Below, piece after piece: positions 26,030 to 32,928 of a DNA stretch of 49,494 nucleotides. A program made the position numbers and the translations under genes. The stretch is from Candidatus Palauibacter denitrificans (GTDB lineage: Bacteria > Gemmatimonadota > Gemmatimonadetes > Palauibacterales > Palauibacteraceae): positions 1 to 49,494 of the forward strand of contig VXMQ01000019.1 in assembly GCA_009841015.1 (NCBI GenBank), in the 5' to 3' direction. The notes beneath the pieces were generated by a model. That model saw nothing but the letters and a program-made list of their open reading frames with translations, searched no databases and was not told the DNA's origin. Within the stretch, counting starts at the first letter, position 1, and each line of letters begins with the position of its first letter.

Positions 26030-27292
26030 TCAGTGGCGGACTTCGGTGTCTACGCCCTCCTCCCCTTCCGAGCGGGCGATGATCGCGGCGCCGCACGAGT
26101 CGCTGAACACGTTGACCGCGGTGCGGTACATGTCGAGCGGCCGGTCGATGGCGAGCATCGCGCCCACGATCGTGATCGCCTCCGGGTTGTCGCCGAGGCC
26201 GATCGCGTTGAGGACGATGAAGATCACGACCACACCGGCCGACGGCACCGCCGCCGCCCCGATCGAGGCGAGGAGCGCGGTCAGGACCACGATCGCCTGC
26301 TGCCCGATGCTGAGGTCGACCCCGAGCACCTGCGCGATGAAGAGGGCGCCGGCGCACTCGAAGATCGCCGTGCCGTCCATGTTCACCGTCGCGCCCATCG
26401 GGAGCACGAACGACGAGACCTTGTTCGAGACGCCCACCTTCTCGCGCAGCGTCTTGATCGTCACCGGGAGGGTGGCGCCCGACGAACTCGTCGAGAACGC
26501 GGTCAGGAGCGGCTCGCGCAGGTTCGCGAAGTGGACCAGCGGCTTGATCCGGCCCAGCACGATGAGCAGGAGCGGCATGGTGATGAAGAGGTGGATCGTG
26601 AGCCCCGACCCGATCGTCGCGAAGTATTTGGCGAGCGCGGCGAAGCGGTCGAAGCCGGTCTCTCCCACCATCGCCGTGATCAGTGCGAAGACGCCGATGG
26701 GGAGGAACTTTATGATCCCCGACGTGAGCGCCATCATCGCCTGGAAGAAGGCGTTGAAGATGTCGGTGACGACCACGCGGGGCTTCTCCGGCAGTCCCGT
26801 AATGGCTGCGCCGAAGACGATGCAGAAGAAGATGATCGCCAGCATGTCGCCGGCCGAAGCGGCGGCGAAGAAGTTGTTCGGGACGATGTCGAGGATGAGA
26901 TCGACGGCAGAGTCCGGCGTGCTGAGTTCGGGTACGTCCTGTTGCGCCGCCGCACCCATGTCGGCGTTCACGCCCGGCCGGATGAGGTTCACCATCAGCA
27001 GGCCGGTCAGCGCCGCCAGCATGCTGGACAGCACGTAGTAGCCCATCGTCTTTCCGAACAGGCGGCCGATCGCCCTCCCCCCGCCCACGGAGGCGACCCC
27101 GGACACGATCGACGTGAGCACGAGCGGCACGATGATCATCCGGAGCAGCTTCATGAACAGCTGGCCGATCCAGCCGATGTTCTCGGCCGCCGGCGCCCCG
27201 AAGGCCCAGCCGGTGAGCAGGCCCAGGGCCATGGCGGCCAGCACCTGCCAGTGGAGGCGTCGGTACCAGGGGAGGGTGGGATCGTATTCCAT
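26030..27292 (-). CDS. Dicarboxylate/amino acid:cation symporter (DAACS family)
   Basis: A 420-residue inner-membrane transporter of the glutamate/dicarboxylate:cation symporter family. The signature regions are clear: LFMKLLRMIIVPLVLTSIVSG, the serine-rich re-entrant loop STSSSGATLPVT and the substrate-binding VLPMGATVNMDGTAIFE. Length is typical. It imports dicarboxylates such as succinate or amino acids such as glutamate or aspartate with H+ or Na+; the exact substrate cannot be read from sequence. ATG 27292 has CGGAG 7 bases upstream. It is 55 bp upstream of the amidohydrolase operon on the same strand, so read-through into it is possible. Uptake of acidic products would fit the peptidase-rich neighbourhood. 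Confidence 0.94.
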   Translation of the reverse strand: MEYDPTLPWYRRLHWQVLAAMALGLLTGWAFGAPAAENIGWIGQLFMKLLRMIIVPLVLTSIVSGVASVGGGRAIGRLFGKTMGYYVLSSMLAALTGLLMVNLIRPGVNADMGAAAQQDVPELSTPDSAVDLILDIVPNNFFAAASAGDMLAIIFFCIVFGAAITGLPEKPRVVVTDIFNAFFQAMMALTSGIIKFLPIGVFALITAMVGETGFDRFAALAKYFATIGSGLTIHLFITMPLLLIVLGRIKPLVHFANLREPLLTAFSTSSSGATLPVTIKTLREKVGVSNKVSSFVLPMGATVNMDGTAIFECAGALFIAQVLGVDLSIGQQAIVVLTALLASIGAAAVPSAGVVVIFIVLNAIGLGDNPEAITIVGAMLAIDRPLDMYRTAVNVFSDSCGAAIIARSEGEEGVDTEVRH

Positions 27293-27566
27293 TGGCGTCT
27301 CCGGTGCGGCGCCGTGTCGAGGCGCGTATCCAACGTTGTCAGCGACGCGGCCCTAGAGGCGGTCAGGCCGCGATTCGAGCGAACGATCCAACGGGGGTTG
27401 ATCGTGGTATCCAGACGGCGAGCCGGCAATGGGCGTCACTTCGTTCGCCGCGTTGAGCCGGCACCCCGGCACTCTCGGTGACTCGCAGGTTTCTGCGGCC
27501 CTGCACTAGCTTCGGGAGTTCTGACCGTCGCCACGGCGCGCGGGCTTCATCGCCCGGGGAGATGCG

Positions 27567-28433
27567 ATGCCCAGGATCGTACTTGCGGAAAACCTCGACG
27601 CGCTCCGGGGCATGCCGGACGGCTGCGCTGATCTCATCTACATCGATCCACCGTTCAACACCGGCCGCACACAGCGGCAGACCCGGATCCGAACCCGCCG
27701 CGCTTCAGGCGGAGACGACGGCGACCGGACGGGCTTCCAGGGCGAGCGCTACGAGACGACCGTCCTCGGCACCCGGCGGTTCGCGGACCGGTTCGACGAT
27801 TATCTCGCGTTCCTCGGCCCCCGACTCGTCGAGGCGTACCGTGTCCTCGCTCCGCACGGCTCTTTCTACCTCCACGTCGACTACCGGGAGGTGCACCACT
27901 GCCGGCTCTTCCTGGATGAACTGTTCGGACCCGACCATCTCCTGAACGAGATCATCTGGGCGTACGATTACGGCGCGCGCCCGAAGGCCCGATGGCCGGC
28001 GAAGCACGACAACATCCTGTTCTACGTGAAGGATCTGTCGAACTACGTCTTCAACGCGGACGAGATCGAGCGCATCCCGTACATGGCCCCGGGACTGGTG
28101 GGGCCCGAGAAGGCCGCGCGCGGCAAGCTGCCCACGGATACGTGGTGGCACACGATCGTCCCCACGAGCGGCGCCGAGCGGACGGGATACCCGACCCAGA
28201 AGCCGCTCGGCATCCTCCGCCGCATCATCACGGCCTCCTCGAACCCCGGCGACCTCGTACTCGACTTCTTCGCCGGAAGCGGCACGACCGGCATGGCCGC
28301 CCACGAACTGGGCCGAGACTTCATCCTCGTCGACGACAACCCCGAGGCGCTCGAAGTGATGGCGATACGATTCCGCGACCTACCGGACGTCCACTGGGAG
28401 GGCTGCGATCCCAGCGTGAGCCGCGTGCCATGA
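27567..28433 (+). CDS. Orphan DNA N4/N6-methyltransferase, beta class
   Basis: A 288-residue site-specific DNA methyltransferase. The catalytic motif DPPF is at residues 27-30 (IDPPFNTG), and the cofactor-binding motif FFAGSGTTG is near residue 235, preceded by YPTQKPLGILRRII. The order catalytic motif - target region - SAM motif is that of the beta group, which includes CcrM- and HinfI-type adenine enzymes and also cytosine-N4 enzymes. Motif DPPF rather than DPPY leaves the base uncertain. No restriction endonuclease or specificity gene is adjacent, so it is solitary. ATG 27567 has GGGGAG 5 bases upstream. A toxin-antitoxin-type promoter begins directly after its stop codon. Confidence 0.88.
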   Translation: MPRIVLAENLDALRGMPDGCADLIYIDPPFNTGRTQRQTRIRTRRASGGDDGDRTGFQGERYETTVLGTRRFADRFDDYLAFLGPRLVEAYRVLAPHGSFYLHVDYREVHHCRLFLDELFGPDHLLNEIIWAYDYGARPKARWPAKHDNILFYVKDLSNYVFNADEIERIPYMAPGLVGPEKAARGKLPTDTWWHTIVPTSGAERTGYPTQKPLGILRRIITASSNPGDLVLDFFAGSGTTGMAAHELGRDFILVDDNPEALEVMAIRFRDLPDVHWEGCDPSVSRVP

Positions 28434-28434
28434 T

Positions 28435-28464
28435 TTGCGATACATATGTTGCCAAAAACATATT
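28435..28464 (+). promoter_or_regulatory. Promoter and operator of broken toxin-antitoxin locus
   Basis: A perfect 7-bp inverted repeat, ATATGTT (28444-28450) and AACATAT (28457-28463) with a 6-bp spacer, is the likely antitoxin operator. A -35-like TTGCGA (28435-28440) and -10-like CATATT (28459-28464) at 18-bp spacing frame it. The local AT-richness stands out sharply from its surroundings. The toxin remnant's GTG starts 5 bases after the -10. Confidence 0.55.
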
Positions 28465-28469
28465 ACTCA

Positions 28470-28547
28470 GTGGATTGGACGGTCGAGATTGCCGATGAGT
28501 TTGCGCCGGAGCTCCGTGCGCGGCTCGCGATGGAAGGAGGATCATGA
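28470..28547 (+). pseudogene. Remnant of RelE/HigB-type toxin (25 codons)
   Basis: A GTG-started frame encodes VDWTVEIADEFAPEL, then RARLAMEGGS and a stop that overlaps the antitoxin start codons. The first 15 residues match the beginning of RelE/ParE-superfamily toxins (Gp49/HigB type, PF05973) that normally precede this antitoxin family and are about 110-120 residues long. Nearly the whole body of the toxin is missing, while the promoter, operator and antitoxin remain. An internal deletion joining the first ~15 codons to the last ~10 would explain it. The family assignment rests on recall of the N-terminal pattern, not a search. A functional micro-peptide is a less likely alternative. Confidence 0.6.
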
Positions 28548-28864
28548 TGGCATTGAACGTGAACGACGTCATCGAGGGACTCGACACCCAGCGGCGGCGA
28601 CGGGTGGAGAAGCGCGCCGCTGAACTCATCGCGGAGGAAATGACGCTGCGCGAGTTGCGTGAGGCACGGCGACTCACCCAGGTCAGTTTGGCGCGGGAAC
28701 TCGGCATCGGCCAGGAAGGCATATCGCGGATGGAACAGCGTAGCGACCTCCTCCTCTCGACTCTGCGCAGGACCGTCGAGGCCATGGGCGGTACGCTCGC
28801 GCTGGTCGCGAGTTTCCCCGACCGACCACCCGTCGAGTTGTCCGGCATCGCCGATTCGGACTAG
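28547..28864 (+). CDS. Xre-family antitoxin (HigA-like), partner toxin lost
   Basis: A 105-residue HTH protein. The N-terminal helix MALNVNDVIEGLDTQRRRRVEKRAAELIAEE is followed by the DNA-binding unit LRELREARRLTQVSLARELGIGQEGISRMEQRSDLLLSTLRRTVEAMGG and the tail LALVASFPDRPPVEL, a standard antitoxin layout. ATG 28547 (second of a tandem ATGATG) lies 6 bases after AAGGAGG and starts with the family-typical MALNV; ATG 28544 would leave only 3 bases. The only toxin sequence beside it is the 25-codon remnant upstream. The intact protein presumably still binds the palindrome at 28444-28463 and may act as a solitary repressor or neutralise related toxins elsewhere. Confidence 0.85.
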   Translation: MALNVNDVIEGLDTQRRRRVEKRAAELIAEEMTLRELREARRLTQVSLARELGIGQEGISRMEQRSDLLLSTLRRTVEAMGGTLALVASFPDRPPVELSGIADSD

Positions 28865-28870
28865 GAGGCC

Positions 28871-29245
28871 TCAGCTCCCGGCCTGGGGGTCGCGGTGGGC
28901 GGTGTCGGAGGAGAAGGCGGGGAGGCAGACGGCGATGTACTCGGCTCCCTCGGGGCCCGGCGTGCTGTAGCGGACCCATTCGCCGGCGTGGGTGACGATC
29001 GCCTGGCCGGCGTTCACGTCGATGACGCCGGCCTCGTGCTCCACGCGCAGCGATCCCCGCAGCACGACGGTGACCTCCTCGAACTCCGGGCGCTGACCCG
29101 GTTCGACCCAGCCGGACGGCGCGACCATGCGCGCCACGCTGACGCCCTCGTGTCCCGTCCGGACGCGGCCGGCATACTCCTCGATCCGCTTGGGCTGGTT
29201 CCCGGCCGCCTCGATGACGGCCGGGGCTTCGATCAAGGTGGGCAT
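28871..29245 (-). CDS. Single-domain cupin protein
   Basis: A 124-residue cupin. The conserved barrel pattern is visible as PEFEEVTVVLRGSLRVEHEAGVIDVNAGQAIVTHAGEWVRYSTP, but the first cupin motif keeps Glu residues rather than the usual HxH, so metal binding is uncertain. The protein is cytosolic with no signal peptide and resembles EutQ-like or sugar-binding small cupins; its ligand is unknown. It converges with the antitoxin gene with only 6 bp between stop codons, and lies 36 bp after the LVIVD gene on the same strand, so it may be the last gene of that transcript. Confidence 0.75.
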   Translation of the reverse strand: MPTLIEAPAVIEAAGNQPKRIEEYAGRVRTGHEGVSVARMVAPSGWVEPGQRPEFEEVTVVLRGSLRVEHEAGVIDVNAGQAIVTHAGEWVRYSTPGPEGAEYIAVCLPAFSSDTAHRDPQAGS

Positions 29246-29281
29246 GTCCCGGACTGCGTCGGGCGTCCCTTCCGGCGTTCC

Positions 29282-31324
29282 CTACATGCCTGCGTCGGCG
29301 AGGGACCGGACAGCGTCGGCCAGCATGCGGACCTTCGCGGCGTCGCCCGCCCCCCCGGCTCCACGCGATACGCCGTCGGCCAGCGAACGGAGCGCGTCGG
29401 CGCGGCCGGATCCCGTCATCTCCTCGGCCTCGGCCAGTCCGGCGCGGAGACGGTCAATCCTTGCGGCGGCGAGCCCGCCGTGGCGCTCCAACTGGTCCAG
29501 GTAGGCCCTCGCGAGCGCGAACGTCGCGGGCCACTCGAAGATCGGCTGACCCTGGGAGTTCAGGTGCGTCAACTGCACGGAGTTGGCGGCATCGATCTCG
29601 TTCTGCGTGAGCGCCTCGCTCGGCACGAGTTCGAGGATGTCGAGACCGCGGGCGATCTCGGAGTTGACGATGAGGCCGTTGTACCAGTAGACGGACCAGC
29701 TGCCGCCCATCTGCATGCGGTCGGGGTTCACCGGGCCGCGGTCGAAGTAGGCGATCTCGACCGGGTTCACGGGGTCGGTCCAGTCGAGGAGCAGGATTCC
29801 GCCCTGGTACCAGCCCTGGATCATGATGTCGCGGCCGGGGATCGGGATCAGCGACCCGTTGTGGGCCACGCAGTTCTCCTCGGGCGTCTGCGGGGCGGCG
29901 AGCTTGAAGTAGCTCTGGAACTCCATCTCCGTGCCCTCGATGGTGAAGATCGCGTTCGCGCCCCACTCCATCGGGTCGGAGGCCCGGCACTTCGGCTGGC
30001 CGCCGCCGCCCCACTCGTCCGTGAACAGGATGGCGGTGCCGTCGTTGTTGAAGGTGGCCGAGTGCCAGTAGGAGAAGTTGGAGTCGGACACCGCGGAGAG
30101 CCGTCTGGGGTTCTCCGGGTCGCTGATGTCGAGGAGCATGCCGTAGCCCTCGCACGCCCCGCCGGCGAGGCCGATGGCCGGGTAGACCGTGATGTCGTGG
30201 CACTGCGTAGGACCGGGCTCCGGGCCGTCGCCCTCCCCGCCCTGCTGCCCCATCATCTGCGCGACGATCATGGGCAGCGCTTCGCGCAGCGCCGCGCTGT
30301 CGGCTGCGGTGGGCGGACCCTCGCCTCCACGCTGGGCCACCATCTGCCCAAGCATCCCCTGGGCGGCCGGTTCAGGCAGCACCATCTCCTGCCCCTGCAC
30401 CTCGATGATGAAGGCGCCGCGCGCCCGGGCCTCCTCGAGCGCCGCGATGTCATCGGGGGCCGGGCCGTGCGTCGGGGGCGCGATCAAGTCCTCGAAGATG
30501 CGCGGCGAACTCACGATCTCGGCGCTCGCCGGGTCTGCCAGCGGCACGCGGATGACTTCGATGCGGAAGAGGGCGGTGTTCGGGTCCTCATCCGGCGGAC
30601 CGCCGGAGCAGCCGGCGAGTTCCTCCGCCGGGCGCACGGGGGCCGAACCGGACACGTAGACGTAGACGTTCTCGTCGTCCCCGGGGTGTTCCAGCAGTGT
30701 GTGCGTGTGCGAGCCGCGGCAGGTCTGCACGTTGGCGACATACTCCGGCGCCGTGATATCGGAGATGTCGAAGATCCTGATGCCGCGCAGCCGGTCGTGA
30801 CTCACGGCCTCCTCGACCCCCTCATCACCGCAGTCCAGCCGCCCACCGAACCCTTCGCCGGACACGAACAGGAGGTTCTCGTACACCGAGACGTCGCTCT
30901 GGGACGCCGGGCAGACGTAGGTCACGACGGTCTGCGGATTGGTCGGATCCGAGATGTCCCAGATCTGGATGCCGTCGTAGTTCCCCTGGATCGCGTAGGG
31001 CCCGGAGAAGGCGAGGTCGGAGTTCGTCTGGCCCACGAACGGGTCCGGCGGGGGTGTCGTCGAGACGAGGTTGAGGTTCCAGATCGCCTCGCCCGCATCG
31101 AACATGCCCGGCGCGAGCCCGACGCGCGGGTCCGGCGTGGGTGGATTGGCCTGAAGCCCCGTGGGCGCGGCGGCCGGGGCGGCGGGAGCGGCGGCCATGC
31201 CGGCCGACGTCGACCGGTAGGAGGAGCAGGCGGTCAGCCCCCCGAGAACGATCGCACCGGCGAGCAGCGTCGCGAGGCGCGGGGTGAAGCGGATGTCGTT
31301 GCGTTCCTTCGTCACAGCGGACAT
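29282..31324 (-). CDS. LVIVD-repeat lipoprotein (beta-propeller-like)
   Basis: A 680-residue lipoprotein (lipobox LGGLTAC) built of LVIVD-type propeller repeats, visible as IQIWDISDPTNPQTVVTYV, IRIFDISDITAPEYVANVQ, GMLLDISDPENPRRLSAVS and ILLLDWTDPVNPVEIAYFD. A Gln/Met/Gly-rich insertion (around LGQMVAQRGGEG and AQMMGQQGGEG) interrupts the propeller near residues 320-370. C-terminal helices follow after about residue 590. Such proteins are exported and of unknown function. ATG 31324 is chosen because GAAGGA lies 8 bases upstream; the frame could begin at 31354. It follows the DUF305 lipoprotein gene by 33 bp, so the two are likely made together. Confidence 0.8.
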   Translation of the reverse strand: MSAVTKERNDIRFTPRLATLLAGAIVLGGLTACSSYRSTSAGMAAAPAAPAAAPTGLQANPPTPDPRVGLAPGMFDAGEAIWNLNLVSTTPPPDPFVGQTNSDLAFSGPYAIQGNYDGIQIWDISDPTNPQTVVTYVCPASQSDVSVYENLLFVSGEGFGGRLDCGDEGVEEAVSHDRLRGIRIFDISDITAPEYVANVQTCRGSHTHTLLEHPGDDENVYVYVSGSAPVRPAEELAGCSGGPPDEDPNTALFRIEVIRVPLADPASAEIVSSPRIFEDLIAPPTHGPAPDDIAALEEARARGAFIIEVQGQEMVLPEPAAQGMLGQMVAQRGGEGPPTAADSAALREALPMIVAQMMGQQGGEGDGPEPGPTQCHDITVYPAIGLAGGACEGYGMLLDISDPENPRRLSAVSDSNFSYWHSATFNNDGTAILFTDEWGGGGQPKCRASDPMEWGANAIFTIEGTEMEFQSYFKLAAPQTPEENCVAHNGSLIPIPGRDIMIQGWYQGGILLLDWTDPVNPVEIAYFDRGPVNPDRMQMGGSWSVYWYNGLIVNSEIARGLDILELVPSEALTQNEIDAANSVQLTHLNSQGQPIFEWPATFALARAYLDQLERHGGLAAARIDRLRAGLAEAEEMTGSGRADALRSLADGVSRGAGGAGDAAKVRMLADAVRSLADAGM

Positions 31325-31357
31325 GTCGGATCCTTCGATGGGGTTGAACTGCACGTA

Positions 31358-32080
31358 TCAGCCGCCCGGCTCCGGCGCGGCAAGCGCCTCGAGCATCAGC
31401 TCCATGCGGGCGATTTCCGTGGCCTGATCGACGTGGATGTCGGAGGCCAGCTTGAATACGAAGTCGTCTTGCGCCGCACCATCGGTGGCGAACAACTCCC
31501 GAACCATCGTGACGGCGCCCTTGTGGTGCTGGATCATGTACCGGAGGAAGAGGCGGTCGAAGTCGGGGCCGCGTGAGGCTTCGAGTTCCGCGAGTTGTTC
31601 GCGGGTCAGCATCCCGGCCATAAGCATGGCGCCGTCCCCGTGGCCCCTCATGTCTCCGGTCTCGGGTACGGGCAGGCCGCGGTCGGAGAGCCAGCGGCTC
31701 ATGATCGCGATCTCGTCGGTCTGCGCGTTGATGATCCTCGCGCACAGCGTCCGGATCGAGGGACTCGCGCCGGCGTTCGGAGCGAAGCCCGCCATGACCA
31801 GCGCCTGCGCGTGATGCGGAATCATGTGGGTCATGAAGCGGATGTCCGCCTCGTGCGCGCCCTCGAGGGCGGCTTCCGCGCGCGCCCGGTAGATCGCCTC
31901 GAGTTCCGCCACCCGCGCCGCGTTCGGGCGGACCGCGTCCGGGCGGACCGTGTCCGGGCGAGCCGATTCGGATGGACGACCATCGGACCCCGCGCTGGCG
32001 CACGCCTGCACGACCGCGAGCAGGCCGAAGAGTGCGACGCGCCTGGCACGCGTGACGTGCGTTGTGTGGTGGGTCCTCAT
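31358..32080 (-). CDS. DUF305 lipoprotein
   Basis: A 240-residue lipoprotein (lipobox AVVQAC) with a DUF305 four-helix, ferritin-like domain. The family motifs are duplicated as expected: FMTHMIPHHAQALVMA near the N-terminal half and LRYMIQHHKGAVTMV near the C-terminal half, giving paired His and Met that are thought to bind metal, often copper, in this family. A short linker is built of 15-bp DNA repeats encoding RPDTV/RPDAV/RPNAA. ATG 32080 lacks a clear SD sequence; an alternative ATG at 32125 would add 15 residues. It lies 33 bp upstream of the LVIVD-repeat gene and is probably co-transcribed with it. Its exact role is unknown. Confidence 0.85.
   Translation of the reverse strand: MRTHHTTHVTRARRVALFGLLAVVQACASAGSDGRPSESARPDTVRPDAVRPNAARVAELEAIYRARAEAALEGAHEADIRFMTHMIPHHAQALVMAGFAPNAGASPSIRTLCARIINAQTDEIAIMSRWLSDRGLPVPETGDMRGHGDGAMLMAGMLTREQLAELEASRGPDFDRLFLRYMIQHHKGAVTMVRELFATDGAAQDDFVFKLASDIHVDQATEIARMELMLEALAAPEPGG
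31923..31952. repeat. 15-bp tandem repeats in the DUF305 linker
   Basis: Two nearly identical 15-bp units (TTCGGGCGGACCGCG and TCCGGGCGGACCGTG) followed by a partial third encode the RPD/RPN linker after the lipid anchor. They look like slippage-generated spacer sequence. Confidence 0.7.
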
Positions 32081-32237
32081 GCTTCGCCGCGTGGTGACAT
32101 CCGTTACCGAGGGGCTGTCCGGCATGAAATCTGCCGAACAGGCATACCGAATCAGGCGTACGAATACAATCCTGCGCGGTTTCGCGTCACGGGACCGCAG
32201 TCGGCTTGAGTCCCGTTTGGCGACGAACCGGTGACAG

Positions 32238-32825
32238 CTAGCCAACGCCTTGCCGCCGACCCTTCGCCACGATCCGGCGCGTCGCCGCAAAGCAAACGGC
32301 CGCCTTCACGACGGCGCCCACCAGGAACGGCTGCACGCCAACAGCGAAGAGGGCGCCGGGGCCGAGATCGGTGACGACCGCGAGCCAGCCCGCACCCATG
32401 ACGAAGATGACCGAGGAGCCGACGACCAGCGCAATCGCGGTGCGCAGGGCGCGTCCGTCGGAGCCCGAGATCCACCCCACCAGCGCCGCGGCGAGCGGGA
32501 AGGCCATCAGGTAGCCGCCGGTCGGACCGAAGATCCAGGGCAGGCCCGCCGCGCCCATCGCGAAGACGGGAACGCCGGCGACGCCGAGACCGAGGTAGAG
32601 TAGCTGGGAAGTTGCCCCGGCCACCGGGCCCAGCAGGGCACCGGCGAGCAGTACGAACAAGGTCTGAAGCGTCATCGGCACCGGGGTGATTCCGAGCGGA
32701 ACCGCCACATGGGCCCCGAGTGCGGTGAGCAGCGCGAACAGCGTCACGGCGAGCAGCATTGTCAAGAGCCGGCCGGCGGTCGCCCCGGGTGTAAAGCACG
32801 ACGCTTTCGTATGCGAATCGATCAT
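32238..32825 (-). CDS. bioY: Biotin transporter BioY
   Basis: A 195-residue, six-helix membrane protein of the BioY family, the substrate-binding S-component for biotin of ECF-type or solitary biotin transporters. The family block PVPMTLQTLFVLLAGALLGPVAGATSQLLYLGLGVAGVPVF is present, as is the GPTGGYLMAFPLAAALVGW block. ATG 32825 has GAGGAA 9 bases upstream. No bioMN or biotin-synthesis genes are nearby, and no biotin-regulator site is recognisable upstream. A solitary BioY suggests that the organism takes up biotin, but whether it can also make it cannot be seen here. Confidence 0.92.
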   Translation of the reverse strand: MIDSHTKASCFTPGATAGRLLTMLLAVTLFALLTALGAHVAVPLGITPVPMTLQTLFVLLAGALLGPVAGATSQLLYLGLGVAGVPVFAMGAAGLPWIFGPTGGYLMAFPLAAALVGWISGSDGRALRTAIALVVGSSVIFVMGAGWLAVVTDLGPGALFAVGVQPFLVGAVVKAAVCFAATRRIVAKGRRQGVG

Positions 32826-32928
32826 TCCTATTCCTCGTCGAATCCTTCGCACGGCCAGCGCAACGTCGAGCGAGTTCGTCCGCCGGATTCCCGCCATTCG
32901 ACGCGGTTCTCCTGCCGACGAAGCCTCG

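Noticed and set aside
27293..27566. tRNA or small RNA in the divergent spacer before the methyltransferase
   Set aside because: No GTTCRANNC T-loop with matching acceptor stem was seen, and no strong hairpin with a U-tract.
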